Below, one piece after another: positions 53,415 to 63,688 of a DNA stretch of 64,000 nt. The number at the start of each line of letters is the position of its first letter. The stretch's first letter is position 1. Source of the DNA: Nostoc sp. JL34 (lineage in GTDB: Bacteria > Cyanobacteriota > Cyanobacteriia > Cyanobacteriales > Nostocaceae); NCBI RefSeq assembly GCF_017114945.1, contig NZ_JABXKQ010000142.1, positions 1 through 64,000 of the forward strand, written 5' to 3'. The position numbers were made by a program, and so were the translations under genes. Below the pieces are notes generated by a model. The model had not been told where the DNA came from and searched no databases. It saw nothing but the letters and a program-made list of their open reading frames with translations.

Positions 53415-54299
53415 TTATCCTTTGACAGCACCAGCGGTAAGACCTTGGACAATCCGACGCTGGAAAAACAAAACTAGTAAAATTAGGGGTAATGTTCCCA
53501 CGACAGTAGCAGCAGCGATCGCACCATAGGGAATTTCAAATACTGTTGCACCACCCAATTGAGCCGCAGCAACGGGAATTGTCTTCAACTCTTCACGGGT
53601 CATAAACGTGAGAGCGAAAATAAACTCGTTCCAAGCAAAAATAAAGGTGAGGATTCCAGTAGTTACTAAGGCGGGAAGGGTCATGGGTAACACGATTTGC
53701 CACAATAATTGAAAGGTGTTGTAGCCATCGACCCTAGCAGAATCTTCCAAGTCTTTTGGTAATTGTTGAAAAAAGCTTTTAAGTACTAAAATTGTCAGCG
53801 GCAAATTGATCGCAGTATAGGGTATAATCAGCGCCAGATAATTGTTACCCAATTTAAGCGCCTGGATAATTTCTAATAGTCCTAAGAACAAGAGAATTCC
53901 AGGAAATAAGGTAACAATTAAAATGCTGGCGAGGATAACTTTTTCACCCCAAGGGCGTAACCGTGCGAGAGCATAAGCGGCAGGTGCGCCGATCGCTAAA
54001 GCTACAGCTGTAGAAGTAATCGACACGAAGGCGCTGTTGAAGATGTAGCGCCAAAATGGACGACGGGTGAATAACTCAATGTAGTGATTGAAAGTGAATC
54101 GTGTGGGGAAATAGACAGTAGGAACGGCGGCAATATCCTCATTCACTTTAAAGGAGGTCAGTAATTGCCATAAGGCTGGCGCTAGGCTGAATAGCACTAT
54201 TAATACAATTATGATGAACAGCAAGATTTTTTTCAGAGAAAACTTGGTTCCCGCTGTTCGTTTTGGAGTCGTTGGAACTGGTTGGGGAGTTACACTCAT
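53415..54299 (-). CDS. Sugar ABC transporter permease (MalG-like)
   Basis: 294 aa with six TM segments. The first is LLFIIIVLIVLFSLAPALW, and the EAA loop is DLEDSARVDGYNTFQLLWQI. Pairs with the MalF-like permease encoded 3 bp upstream. Substrate belongs to the carbohydrate (CUT1) class. Confidence 0.92.
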   Translation of the reverse strand: MSVTPQPVPTTPKRTAGTKFSLKKILLFIIIVLIVLFSLAPALWQLLTSFKVNEDIAAVPTVYFPTRFTFNHYIELFTRRPFWRYIFNSAFVSITSTAVALAIGAPAAYALARLRPWGEKVILASILIVTLFPGILLFLGLLEIIQALKLGNNYLALIIPYTAINLPLTILVLKSFFQQLPKDLEDSARVDGYNTFQLLWQIVLPMTLPALVTTGILTFIFAWNEFIFALTFMTREELKTIPVAAAQLGGATVFEIPYGAIAAATVVGTLPLILLVLFFQRRIVQGLTAGAVKG

Positions 54300-54302
54300 G
54301 GG

Positions 54303-55214
54303 TCAAATAGCTCCTGATGTTTTGGCACGGTATTTGTTAAGCAAGAAACTAGCGATCGCCACCGCCACAATCAATATTAAGAATGTCACTACTACCAGGG
54401 CTGCTCCATAACCAAAATCTAAGTAGCGCATCACCGTGGAGTAAATATACAGTGAAACCACTTCCGTAGCGCCACCAGGGCCACCCCCAGTCATCACAGC
54501 AATCAAGTCGAAAATCCCAAAAGCTTGAGCAAACCGAAATAGCACTGCAATTAATATCTGCGGCAGCAGCAGTGGCAGGGTAATATTGCGGAAGCTTTGC
54601 CAAGCATTTGCCCCATCGACCGAGTAAGCTTCATAGAGGTCTTGTGATATCGACTGCAACCCAGCTAGCAACAGGATACTGATAAACGGCGTAGTTTTCC
54701 AAACATCAGCAAAAACCACTGCGATCGTCGCCAGCGTTGGATCTCCTAACCAGTTAATCCCAGTCTCAATCAGCCCCAACCGCCGCAGAATATCGTTCAC
54801 AACCCCAAACTGGTCATTAAAAATCCAAGACCACGCTAGACCAATCAAAGCGGTAGGCAAAGCCCAAGGGATAATGGCGGTTGTACGCACTATGCCCCGC
54901 CCAAAAAACGCCTGATTGAGAACTAAGGCAATCCCCAGTCCTAGCAGTAGTTCTGAGATTACTGATGCTGTTGTGAACACGGTTGTCGCCCACAAACTTT
55001 GCCAGAAACGCCCATCCCCCGCCATTCGCACATAATTGTCTAAACCAGAGAATACAGGTTGTAGCTCTGTTCCCAGATTTTTAGTAAATACGCTTAACCA
55101 AAATGCTCGTAAAATCGGGTACGCAAATACAAACAACAACAGCAGCAATGCTGGTGTTAGTAAGATCCACGCTGTCTGTTGTTCTCGATTTCTTAGTGTA
55201 TGTAAATTTGTCAT
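54303..55214 (-). CDS. Sugar ABC transporter permease (MalF-like)
   Basis: 303 aa, six TM segments (LLTPALLLLLFVFAYPILRA first) and an EAA loop DLYEAYSVDGANAWQSFRNI. Its ATG at 55214 lies within a heptamer tandem repeat (TGACAAA on the coding strand), so the ribosome-binding region consists of repeat units, each carrying an ATG in a different frame. Confidence 0.92.
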   Translation of the reverse strand: MTNLHTLRNREQQTAWILLTPALLLLLFVFAYPILRAFWLSVFTKNLGTELQPVFSGLDNYVRMAGDGRFWQSLWATTVFTTASVISELLLGLGIALVLNQAFFGRGIVRTTAIIPWALPTALIGLAWSWIFNDQFGVVNDILRRLGLIETGINWLGDPTLATIAVVFADVWKTTPFISILLLAGLQSISQDLYEAYSVDGANAWQSFRNITLPLLLPQILIAVLFRFAQAFGIFDLIAVMTGGGPGGATEVVSLYIYSTVMRYLDFGYGAALVVVTFLILIVAVAIASFLLNKYRAKTSGAI

Positions 55215-55275
55215 TTGTCATTTGTCATTTGTCATTTGTCATTTGTCATTGGGGATGGGGATGGGGATGGGGAAC
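55207..55275. repeat. Heptamer (TTTGTCA) and hexamer (GGGGAT) tandem repeats at a start codon
   Basis: About six TTTGTCA units at 55207-55250, then GGGGAT units at 55251-55270. On the minus strand these form the leader and first codons of the MalF-like gene. Slippage could change the spacing or translation initiation. Confidence 0.85.
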
Positions 55276-55278
55276 TGG

Positions 55279-56643
55279 CTATGTAATTCTTCTCCCCCTG
55301 CCCCCCTGCCCCTCTGCCCCTCTGCTCCCTTTGCCCCCTGCCCCCAACAGTCGCCGCGTTTCAGCAGCAGCAGCTTGCATTGCTTGTTCAGAATTCATCC
55401 GACCGGATAATGCGGCGCTGAGATAACGCTGCAAAATATCTGATGTCTGAGCATATTGCGCGATCGGCGGACGTAAAACTGCATTGTCCACAACCTTCAA
55501 TAACTGCGGATAGTGGGGGTATTTAGCAACAATCTCTGGATCTGTAAACAAATCCCGGCGACTTGGCACATAGCCTGCACTGAAAATGAATCGGCGCTGT
55601 GCTTCCCGACTGGTAAAATACTGAATTGCTTTCCAAGCTTCTTCAGGATGTTGAGAAGATTTAGCAATTCCTAAACCCCAGCCTCCTAAACAAGCTGCTC
55701 CCGTCTTCCCAGGAGCATGAACCATCGGTTTAATCGCAATTTTGCCCCGGATTGGCGAATTTTCTGCCTGGGCTAGAGGCCACGCGTATGGCCAACTACG
55801 TAAAAATGCTACTTGACCACTTTGAAACAAGCGTCGAGTGTCTTCTTCTTGATAGGTCGTAACTCCAGGAGGAGAAACGCCTTCCCTGATAGTACTACGC
55901 AGAAACTCAATGGCTTGTAATGTTTCTGGTCGATCTAGTCCAACTTCCAGGGTGTCAGGTTTAACCCAGAAGCCACCAAAGCCACCAAGGATTTCTGCAA
56001 ACATCGCCACAAGTCCTTCATATTGGCGACCCTGCCAAACATAGCCCCACTTCACCTGGTTTTTCTTCTGCAAGACTTGGGAAATTCGGATCAAATCATC
56101 AAAGGTTTCTGGTGGTTGCAATCCTGCTTGTTTGATTAAATCTTCCCGGTAGTAGAGCATTCCCACGTCGGAACGCACTGGAATGCGATACAGCTGGTTT
56201 TGGTAACGTCCCCCTTCTACATCCTGGGATGAAAATGCTGCCAACTGCTCTTTAGAAATGCGATCGCCTAAAGGTAGCAACCATCCAGCAGCAGCAAACT
56301 TGGATGTCCAGATGACATCCATATTGATCAGGTCATACGGGGATTCCCCCAAGATAAAAGATGAGGTGTACAGGTCTTCGAGCAAATTTGTGGCATTCGG
56401 CCCTTCAACTAGGTTAATGCGAATACCAGGGTTTTCGGCCTCGAAGTCTCTAATTAAACCCTGCCTCCAAGGTTCGGCATCAGGGGCAGTCATTAACAGA
56501 TTGAGGGTAACTGGTTGCTGCGAGAGCGCTACCCAACTGAACAATATAATGCTCAAGAGAGTTGCCAGAAAAACCCCTATATGCAGATAACTTTGTTTTT
56601 GAATGAATTTTTGCAAATTATTTATTGGCTTTCGGTACAACAT
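55279..56643 (-). CDS. Sugar ABC transporter substrate-binding protein
   Basis: 454 aa extracellular solute-binding protein, family 1. One N-terminal hydrophobic segment (IGVFLATLLSIILFSWVAL) acts as signal or anchor; no lipobox Cys is seen. Family blocks include MTAPDAEPWRQGLIRDFEA, VRSDVGMLYYREDLIKQAG, FLRSWPYAWPLAQ and PEEAWKAIQYFTS. The last 20 residues or so are Gly/Arg-rich and come from C-rich low-complexity DNA at 55290-55345, so the natural end is probably near TRRLLG. First gene of the CUT1 importer operon. The sugar cannot be told from sequence; trehalose, maltose, sucrose or glucosylglycerol are candidates from related systems. Confidence 0.9.
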   Translation of the reverse strand: MLYRKPINNLQKFIQKQSYLHIGVFLATLLSIILFSWVALSQQPVTLNLLMTAPDAEPWRQGLIRDFEAENPGIRINLVEGPNATNLLEDLYTSSFILGESPYDLINMDVIWTSKFAAAGWLLPLGDRISKEQLAAFSSQDVEGGRYQNQLYRIPVRSDVGMLYYREDLIKQAGLQPPETFDDLIRISQVLQKKNQVKWGYVWQGRQYEGLVAMFAEILGGFGGFWVKPDTLEVGLDRPETLQAIEFLRSTIREGVSPPGVTTYQEEDTRRLFQSGQVAFLRSWPYAWPLAQAENSPIRGKIAIKPMVHAPGKTGAACLGGWGLGIAKSSQHPEEAWKAIQYFTSREAQRRFIFSAGYVPSRRDLFTDPEIVAKYPHYPQLLKVVDNAVLRPPIAQYAQTSDILQRYLSAALSGRMNSEQAMQAAAAETRRLLGAGGKGSRGAEGQGGRGRRIT

Positions 56644-56649
56644 TATCAA

Positions 56650-57080
56650 TGTAGCGATCGCTAGTGGTAATTCTTGGGAAAGAAAAACATAGAATATCTG
56701 AAAAAAGATTATTTTGTATTATTTTTTATCAGAATACTTGAGTAATGAACAAGCAAGTCAATAAACTTAACAATAAAGCTGGATTAAAAATAATGCGACA
56801 ATATTGGTTTAGCTGGTGCCAACAGACTCCTTGCTGAATGCGAGAAAGCTGACAGACAGTCATCTCTTGGAACATACATCGATCTTAATGAGCATATTAC
56901 CAATATTGACGGAAATCTCAAATTTGAATAATTTTTAGGTAGGGTCAATTTATGAACTGCCCCTACCTAAAAATCTACTTCAATTAAGTAATGCCAAAAT
57001 TTTAGGGGTGATTACGAAACCACCCCTTTATTCCCCTGAATATTTAGAATTTACTTGCAGCCCCTTAATGGGAAGTTAAT
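56650..57080. other. Intergenic region with a dispersed hairpin
   Basis: About 430 bp with no supported gene. Contains a strong hairpin at 56931-56974 (listed separately), placed past the stop of ndhD (minus strand), where it could also help end transcription. Confidence 0.55.
56931..56974. repeat. Dispersed palindrome ATTTTTAGGTAGGG...CCCTACCTAAAAAT
   Basis: 14-bp perfect arms with a 16-nt loop that is itself semi-palindromic (CAATTTATGAACTG). Same organisation as the palindrome at 18704-18735. Confidence 0.75.
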
Positions 57081-58706
57081 TTACTCAGAAATATTAATTG
57101 AACTTTCAACTTGAGAATTAGCCAATGTTGGTGCAGAGAAAATACGCGAGTACAGACTTGATGGTTGTTGATGAGCAACAACTGGTAGAACTTGACGAGC
57201 ATGAGCAGCTAATTCCACTGCTTTCACATCATAAGTCTGCGTTGCTAATTTGGGATAAAACCCGATACCGATGATTGGCAGTAGCAAACAAGCGGTAATA
57301 AAGATTTCGCGGGGTTTGACATCAGATATTACAGCATCCAAGTGCAACTCTTGATTTTGCTCACCATAGAACACTTGACGCAGCATCGACAGTAAATAAA
57401 TCGGTGTCAAAATCACGCCAACCGCTGACAGCAGCACGACTACAACTTTGAAGCTGGAACTGTAAACATCACTGGTGGCGATACCCAGAAATACCATCAA
57501 CTCACCCACAAAGCCACTCATTCCTGGTAGGGCGAGAGAAGCCATTGAACCAATGGTAAATAGAGCAAAGGTTTTGGGCATTACCTTGGCCATACCGCCC
57601 ATTTTATCCATCATCAAAGTGTGGGTGCGATCGTAAGTCACGCCAGACAGGAAGAATAAGCTAGCAGCAATCAACCCGTGGGAAACCATCTGTAGCACTG
57701 CACCGCTGATACCCAGTTCTGTGTAGGAGGCAATCCCAATCAGCACAAACCCCATGTGGGCAATTGAAGAGTAAGCCAAGCGGCGTTTGAGATTGGTTTG
57801 GGCAAAGGCACAGCAAGCACCGTAGACAATGTTCACCACACCTAAAATTGCTAACACTGGCGCAAAAGTCACATGGGCATTGGGCAACATTTCCACATTG
57901 AAGCGGATGAGAGCATAACCACCCATTTTTAACAACACACCAGCCAAAATCATTGAACCGGGTGCTGATGCTTCACCGTGGGCATCAGGTAGCCAAGTGT
58001 GTAAAGGGAAAATTGGTAACTTTACACCAAAGGCAATTAAGAAACCTGCATAAACCAACAATTCCAAGGTTTTGGGGTATTCTTTCATTCCTAGAGTCGC
58101 CATATCGAAGGTGACGGTATCTCCAGAGAATGCCATTGCAAAACCGGCAATCAAGATAAATATTGATGCAGCAGCGGTGTAAAGAATGAATTTGGTAGCG
58201 GCATAACGGCGGTTTTGTCCTCCCCAAATGGAAATCAGCAGGTAAACCGGCACTAACTCGATTTCCCACATCAGGAAGAACAACAGCAAATCTTGGGCAA
58301 CAAATACGCCAAGCTGGGCGCTGTACATCGCTAACATCAAACCATAAAATAATCGCGGCTTGGTGGTAACTTTCCAAGCCGCGAATATTGCGAGGGTATT
58401 TATTAAGCCTGTCAGAAGCAGCAAGGGCATCGATAAACCATCAACCCCCACAGCCCAATGCAAACCCAACTGCGGTATCCAAGGATAGTTTTCTATAAGT
58501 TGGAGTCTTGAACTCTGGAAGTCGTACTTATACCAAAAGGCATAAATCATCAGTGCAAAGTCGGCGATCGCAACTCCCAGACCATACCAGCGGACAGTTC
58601 TACCTTCTTTGTCTGGAATTAGGGGGATGGCTAAGGCAGCCACCAAGGGTAAGAGGATTATGGCTGTTAGCCAGGGAAATTCAATAGCATTCATCACTTC
58701 TGACAA
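57081..58706 (-). CDS. ndhD: NAD(P)H-quinone oxidoreductase (NDH-1) subunit 4, NdhD
   Basis: 541-aa proton-pumping antiporter-like membrane subunit of the thylakoid NDH-1 complex, used in respiration and cyclic electron flow. Landmarks include [37 protein letters not shown] with the key Glu, [20 protein letters not shown] with a TM7 motif, and [18 protein letters not shown]. About 14 TM helices, normal length. The sequence is closest to the NdhD1 type as I remember it, not the CO2-uptake NdhD3/4 type, and no ndhF or cup genes are adjacent. An alternative start at 58694 (MNAIEFPW) is possible. Confidence 0.94.
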   Translation of the reverse strand: MSEVMNAIEFPWLTAIILLPLVAALAIPLIPDKEGRTVRWYGLGVAIADFALMIYAFWYKYDFQSSRLQLIENYPWIPQLGLHWAVGVDGLSMPLLLLTGLINTLAIFAAWKVTTKPRLFYGLMLAMYSAQLGVFVAQDLLLFFLMWEIELVPVYLLISIWGGQNRRYAATKFILYTAAASIFILIAGFAMAFSGDTVTFDMATLGMKEYPKTLELLVYAGFLIAFGVKLPIFPLHTWLPDAHGEASAPGSMILAGVLLKMGGYALIRFNVEMLPNAHVTFAPVLAILGVVNIVYGACCAFAQTNLKRRLAYSSIAHMGFVLIGIASYTELGISGAVLQMVSHGLIAASLFFLSGVTYDRTHTLMMDKMGGMAKVMPKTFALFTIGSMASLALPGMSGFVGELMVFLGIATSDVYSSSFKVVVVLLSAVGVILTPIYLLSMLRQVFYGEQNQELHLDAVISDVKPREIFITACLLLPIIGIGFYPKLATQTYDVKAVELAAHARQVLPVVAHQQPSSLYSRIFSAPTLANSQVESSINISE

Positions 58707-59221
58707 TCAATTTGCCTTTTCGCTTTAAGTTACATTATATTAAGGAATATTTACTTTTGTAAACATTGTTTATCTTTAAAAGCTTAAATTTTTAATGTTG
58801 ATAAGAACATATACTCATAAAATGTCATATTTTCAGGATAAACAAGAATAAATACTTATTGGATTTTGTCGCTTCCCATCTTAAATGTAAACTTTTGCAA
58901 CGTCAACAAAAAACGGTAGCTAAAGCTGCCGTTACAATACCGTTACATTTTCTGGTTAAGCCTAATTATCAGGGTTATTTACATCTACGCTTCTAAGTAA
59001 GTTGACACAATAAAACCAAACTATGTGAGGAAAGATAAACTAGCTAAAACCCTCCTCCCTCCTGCCTTATCCCAACGACAAATATTTACGCCGACCTACT
59101 TAAGTTGGGTCTTTATTAGGTGAGTACTAATGTATAATAATATACAATTTATGTATAGAAATAGGTCAGGTTGAAGTACCAAACCTGACCGAACGTTATC
59201 TTTTACTGAGCGGCATCAAGA
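58707..59221. other. Intergenic region upstream of ndhD
   Basis: About 515 AT-rich bases. Two hairpins: AACGGTAGCTAAAGCTGCCGTT near 58910-58932 and a GGTCAGGTT/AACCTGACC stem at 59164-59190. No ORF believed. Confidence 0.55.
59164..59190 (-). terminator. Possible terminator after the GH13 gene
   Basis: GGTCAGGTT at 59164-59172 pairs perfectly with AACCTGACC at 59182-59190 (9-nt loop), 32 bp past the stop at 59222. Only a weak T-rich tract follows on the minus strand (TATTTCTATAC). Confidence 0.45.
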
Positions 59222-61213
59222 TTAAACTAGAGTGTAGACTTTAGCTTCCCAGGGGAAAATACCTTCTCTGCCTACCCATTCAGATGGAACTATCCGCTCT
59301 TGAGTAACTTCCTGCCACTTCTTACCATCTGGGGTTGCAGGCCAATTCAGGACTCTGTACTCAGAACCAACAGGAGTGCCGTAGTCAGAGAAATTCGCCA
59401 CTACAACTACTAATTGATCGGCTTTATTACCACGCTGCCAAACTAGAACTCGTTTACCATCATTAAAGTCAACATGAATAAATTGAGTATCATTTACAGC
59501 TAAAGCAGCAGAAGTTTTACGCAAGCGAACCAACCTGGCAACGTATTGGAAAATGCGTTGTCGCCAATCATCTTTCACCCGGCTGTAGTTAACTGGATCA
59601 ATCTGCTTATAATCATCTGTTGGAGGCAAATCCTGCTGATCGGCAAATTCGTCTCCGGCGAGGATCATGGGAATTCCTACAGCGGTAAGCAGGGAGACAA
59701 ATGCTAACTTAATCCGCGGTTCAGTATGAGCAATTCCATTACTAACCAGGTAGCTGAAGAAACGCTCGTTACCATAACCGCCAACATCATGAGAAGTTAT
59801 ATAGTTTACCGCCTGAGAACCATCGCTAAAGCCTAAGTTTCGGCAATCAATTAGTTTGCGGATACTCCACTCAAAGCTGGGTTCATCCCAGGCATTTTTA
59901 CCTAAAATTACCTGTCGGATGATTTGCTTAAACTTTTCATTCCAAAGTCCATCCAGACGATTTTGTTGGATGAGAGATAGAGGTACACTCAACTCTTCGC
60001 CAACTACGAGAAAACGATCGCCGGTTCCACCTCTTTTGTCCCAAAGGGTGCGGGCAAAATCTTTGAATTCCTGCAAAAAGTCAAAGTTGGCAATATTATT
60101 CACACTATCCAACCGCAAACCATCAACTCGATAGTATTCCAACCAGTGGGCAATATGAGCTTTTAAGTATTCACGGGCTGGGACAAGCCATGACTTTTGC
60201 CCAGTAATAGGGTTATAGCCTTCTACCCAATAGTTGTACTTAAATAAATCCCCACCAAAGCCATCTCTTGAACCTTGTTCTGGATCGCCACTAGCCCATT
60301 TGATATAAAATTCCAAAAAATTAACGTTATGGTAAGGATTATTCCGCGAGAATGCCATCACCACATCGACAAAAAAGCGTAACCCTTGCTGATGGCAGAC
60401 TTTGATTAGATTAGCTAAATCAGTCGAAGCAGTAGGTGCTGACTGGCTATCTGGGCGTCCTAAGTCAAAATCAGCGGCAAAATAATTTGCTGTACCATAG
60501 CCCCAATTGAGATTATCATCACTGTCTTCTGGTGGCAGAAGTTCTAGGGCGTTGATTCCCAGTTCCACAATATGAGCGCGGTTATTGAAGGCACTGACTA
60601 TAGGAAAAGTCGGAGCGATCGCTTCTGGGATCAATAGTGCCAGTACGTCACGAAATGTGCCGTTTCCTTCTTCAACCAATCCATTTGAGTTAATCTTTGT
60701 CCAGCGGGTTGGTAATTCGTAAATCACCAGTTGATTATTGGTTGGTAGCGTCTCTAAAGGAGCATCGCCTTCCCAATTGACAGTTTGCCCTTGGGGATCA
60801 CAGGGAATCAGTGTCTTATTTTGATAAAGCACGACGCTTGCCGGATCGAAGCTAGTAACGCCTCCCGATTCTGACGGTTTTGGTGCAAGGAAACGTCGAT
60901 CCACAGTTGTCGCTGTTGGATCTGTGCAGTAGAGAATTTGGTTAGCATTGGCAGAGTCATAAGGATCTGAGTTGCGGACTTTAAACCAGTAAAAGTAGAC
61001 CTGTCCTTCAGTCAAACCAGATTCTTGAGCAGAAACTTCCCATAATTCGGGAAATTCTGTTGATTGACGAAGCGGAATTTCTCTGAATTGAGCTAATCTG
61101 TCTGGGCTTTCGGGAGCAGTGTTGCCTATGTAGAGAGTGGGGGCTGGTTCCGAAGCACCGGGACGCCACAAGACAAAATGAGTTTTTTTGCGGTTCAATA
61201 AATCGATAGGCAT
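59222..61213 (-). CDS. GH13 alpha-amylase family glycoside hydrolase
   Basis: 663 aa. An N-terminal beta-sandwich like the CBM48/isoamylase-N type (HFVLWRPGASEPAPTLYIG, EGQVYFYWFKVRNSDPYD) precedes a (beta/alpha)8 barrel. Catalytic blocks are FFVDVVMAFSRNN (region I), GLRLDSVNNIANF with the nucleophile Asp (region II), FLVVGEELSVP with the acid/base Glu (region III) and NYITSHDVG with the transition-state Asp (region IV). A C-terminal beta domain follows. No signal peptide, so cytoplasmic and probably acting on glycogen or maltodextrins; hydrolase versus transferase cannot be decided. Confidence 0.88.
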   Translation of the reverse strand: MPIDLLNRKKTHFVLWRPGASEPAPTLYIGNTAPESPDRLAQFREIPLRQSTEFPELWEVSAQESGLTEGQVYFYWFKVRNSDPYDSANANQILYCTDPTATTVDRRFLAPKPSESGGVTSFDPASVVLYQNKTLIPCDPQGQTVNWEGDAPLETLPTNNQLVIYELPTRWTKINSNGLVEEGNGTFRDVLALLIPEAIAPTFPIVSAFNNRAHIVELGINALELLPPEDSDDNLNWGYGTANYFAADFDLGRPDSQSAPTASTDLANLIKVCHQQGLRFFVDVVMAFSRNNPYHNVNFLEFYIKWASGDPEQGSRDGFGGDLFKYNYWVEGYNPITGQKSWLVPAREYLKAHIAHWLEYYRVDGLRLDSVNNIANFDFLQEFKDFARTLWDKRGGTGDRFLVVGEELSVPLSLIQQNRLDGLWNEKFKQIIRQVILGKNAWDEPSFEWSIRKLIDCRNLGFSDGSQAVNYITSHDVGGYGNERFFSYLVSNGIAHTEPRIKLAFVSLLTAVGIPMILAGDEFADQQDLPPTDDYKQIDPVNYSRVKDDWRQRIFQYVARLVRLRKTSAALAVNDTQFIHVDFNDGKRVLVWQRGNKADQLVVVVANFSDYGTPVGSEYRVLNWPATPDGKKWQEVTQERIVPSEWVGREGIFPWEAKVYTLV

Positions 61214-61507
61214 TACAAAAACCTCTGGGCGATCAAAGTTCAGTTATGAAGTTCTTACACAACAGCCGAGGGTTATTCCAGACAATAGATTGAATTTATT
61301 TAAACTGTCAATATTAGGTAGTGAATTGAGGATTTTGCTGGTAAATTTAGGAAATTAATCGATAATTTCCTGCTATTGGCTTTCATCCCCGACTTAAAAG
61401 ACCTTCAATCCTCAAAAATTTTTGGTTTTTGAAGATTGCATTTCGGGGTTTTCTGCATATTTCTAATCAAAGGTGTATGAGGTTTAGACAAAAGAGAAAC
61501 GCACGTT
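61214..61507. other. Divergent promoter region with a hairpin
   Basis: Between the GH13 gene (minus) and the methyltransferase (plus). CAATCCTCAAAAA at 61406-61418 pairs with TTTTTGAAGATTG at 61426-61438 (one mismatch). Its role is unknown. Confidence 0.45.
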
Positions 61508-62170
61508 ATGACAACTCAAACGCTAGGACTCGAACAAAACCTCTATGACTATTTACTGTCAGTCTCTCTGCGAGAACCGGAAATTTTAACCCAACTAAGA
61601 CAGGAAACAGCCCAATATCCAATAGGGAGAATGCAGATTGCTCCCGAACAGGGGCAGTTTTTGGCGTTACTGGTGCAGTTGCTGGGAGCTAAGAAAACTT
61701 TGGATGTTGGGGTATTTACAGGTTATAGTTCCCTAGTGGTGGCATTGGCGTTACCGAGCGATGGTAAGGTGGTAGCCTGTGATATCAGTGAGGAATTTAC
61801 AACGATCGCTCGGCGCTATTGGCAGCAAGCAGGTGTGGCGGATAAAATTCAACTACACATTGCCCCAGCTTTAGAAACCTTGGATCGCCTACTCGCAATT
61901 GCAGAAGCGGAAACTTTTGATTTTGCCTTTATTGATGCAGATAAGAGCAACTATGATGGCTATTATGAGCGATCGCTGCAATTAGTGCGGCCGGGGGGAC
62001 TGATTGCGATCGATAATGTTCTCTGGTCAGGCAGGGTTGCCGACCCCCAAGTGCAAGATAATAGAACTAAAAGAATTCGTGCCTTTAATCAAAAACTGCA
62101 TCAAGACCAGCGAATTAGTCTTAGTTTAGTAGCGATCGCAGATGGCTTAACTCTGGCATTGAAGAAGTAA
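61508..62170 (+). CDS. Class I SAM-dependent O-methyltransferase (family 3)
   Basis: 220 aa, a catechol/caffeoyl-CoA-type O-methyltransferase. KTLDVGVFTGYSSLVVALAL is the SAM-binding motif I, VVACDISEEFTTIARRYW follows, FDFAFIDADKSNYDGYYE holds the metal-binding Asp residues, and GGLIAIDNVLWSGRV is the later motif. Enzymes of this class methylate ortho-dihydroxy aromatics with a divalent metal. It is convergent with the encapsulin gene (66 bp apart), so it is not necessarily its cargo. No targeting peptide was identified. Confidence 0.9.
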   Translation: MTTQTLGLEQNLYDYLLSVSLREPEILTQLRQETAQYPIGRMQIAPEQGQFLALLVQLLGAKKTLDVGVFTGYSSLVVALALPSDGKVVACDISEEFTTIARRYWQQAGVADKIQLHIAPALETLDRLLAIAEAETFDFAFIDADKSNYDGYYERSLQLVRPGGLIAIDNVLWSGRVADPQVQDNRTKRIRAFNQKLHQDQRISLSLVAIADGLTLALKK

Positions 62171-62236
62171 TGTCTTTGCGCCATACCCCGATGTTTGCAA
62201 ATCGCTACAGATATTTCAGATGCGCTAACCCTTCCC

Positions 62237-63646
62237 TCAGCGCCCGATTTCGACATTTTCGAGGATGCCAAGTGCGTCGGGGATGAGGACGGCTGCGGAG
62301 TAGTAGGCGGTAACGAGGTAAGAGATGATCGCCTTTTCGCTGATGCCCATGAATCGGACGGACAAACTGGGTTGGTATTCGTCCGGGATACCAGTTTGAT
62401 GTAAGCCAATCACGCCCTGATCTTTCTCACCAGTGCGGAGTATAAGGATAGAACTGGTCTGGTTTTTGGTAATCGGGATCTTGTTACAGGGCAGAATCGG
62501 TACATTGCGCCATGTGATTATCTTGCTCCCATCCATATCGATGGTGTCTGGATAGATGCCCAGACGGTTGCACTGCCGACCGAAGGCTGCAATAGTGCGG
62601 GGATGAGCCAGGAAGAACCTCGACTTCCGCCGACGGGTGACTAATTCATCAAGGTCATCGGGAGTTGGAGGGCCGCTGCGGGTGTAGATGCGCTGTTTGA
62701 GGTCGGCGTTGTGCAACAATCCAAATTCACGGTTGTTGATCAACTCGTATTCTTGACGTTCCCGCAATGCCTCAATTGTCAGCCGCAATTGTTCTTCTGT
62801 CTGGTTGTACGGTTGATTGTACAGATCCGCAACGCGAGTATTTACTCGCAACATAGTCTGAGCAATGCTTAACTGATATTCGCGGGGTGAGAGTTCGTAG
62901 TCAACAAATGTTCCTGGTAATGTCGTCTCTGTACTATGACTGGTTGACAACGCGATCGCAGCTTCTCCATACTTGTTTTGTGGAAGTTCTGCGCGAGTCC
63001 GAAACTGCTCAAGTTGAGCCTGCAACGCCTGCGACTGGTTGAGCTGTTCTCGAAATGCCTGTTGTGGTAGCACTAATACGGTGCATCGGGTCACAGCTTT
63101 GACCGTGAACTTCCAATTGCTTTCTGAATCGAGCAAAACGCGATCGCCAAAATAATCACCGTCAGCTAGCGTATCCAACAAAGGCTGCTCGTCATACTTG
63201 CCAATACCAATCTTGTTCGCTTTGCCATGTGCGATCAAGAAAAGCTGATTGGCTGGCTGACCTGACTGGACTATGATATCCCCAGGTGCGAACTCCTGCT
63301 GAACAAACCGACTTGCCAACCCCCTCAGCACCTCGATGTCGTCAAACCCTCGCAGCAAGGGCAACTCACCAAGTTCCTGGGGAATCACCTGCACCTCGGC
63401 TCCGGTGTTGGAGAAACTCAACCGCCCATCACCTACGGTATAGGTCAACCGACGGTTCAGCCGATAAGTGCCACCCTTCGTTTGCACCCACGGCAACATC
63501 TTCAACAACCAACGCGAGGTAATTTCCTGCGTCTGCGGTGCAGATTTGGTAGTCGTGGACAAATTACGTGCAGCATCTTTACTCAAACTCAGTTGAGGTT
63601 GTCCACCCTCAACATTTAAATTTGATTCAATAAAATCAGTCATCAC
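62237..63646 (-). CDS. Family 2B encapsulin nanocompartment shell protein (cNBD insertion)
   Basis: 469 aa. An N-terminal arm is followed by a cyclic-nucleotide-binding-like domain at about 95-215 ([34 protein letters not shown]) and then an HK97-fold shell region to the end ([70 protein letters not shown]). This is the known layout of family 2B encapsulins, whose shells carry a surface cNMP-binding domain and package an enzyme. The cargo is not in this window; a second shell gene follows upstream on the same strand. Confidence 0.9.
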   Translation of the reverse strand: MMTDFIESNLNVEGGQPQLSLSKDAARNLSTTTKSAPQTQEITSRWLLKMLPWVQTKGGTYRLNRRLTYTVGDGRLSFSNTGAEVQVIPQELGELPLLRGFDDIEVLRGLASRFVQQEFAPGDIIVQSGQPANQLFLIAHGKANKIGIGKYDEQPLLDTLADGDYFGDRVLLDSESNWKFTVKAVTRCTVLVLPQQAFREQLNQSQALQAQLEQFRTRAELPQNKYGEAAIALSTSHSTETTLPGTFVDYELSPREYQLSIAQTMLRVNTRVADLYNQPYNQTEEQLRLTIEALRERQEYELINNREFGLLHNADLKQRIYTRSGPPTPDDLDELVTRRRKSRFFLAHPRTIAAFGRQCNRLGIYPDTIDMDGSKIITWRNVPILPCNKIPITKNQTSSILILRTGEKDQGVIGLHQTGIPDEYQPSLSVRFMGISEKAIISYLVTAYYSAAVLIPDALGILENVEIGR

Positions 63647-63688
63647 CCCATCCTCTAATTACTAATAAAAGTGCATCAAGAGTGCTGA

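Noticed and set aside
55207-55275. Heptamer run considered as CRISPR-like
   Set aside because: Units are contiguous without spacers, a simple microsatellite.
62101-62409. 102-codon minus-strand and 69-codon plus-strand frames near the encapsulin 3' end
   Set aside because: Shadows of the methyltransferase and encapsulin genes.
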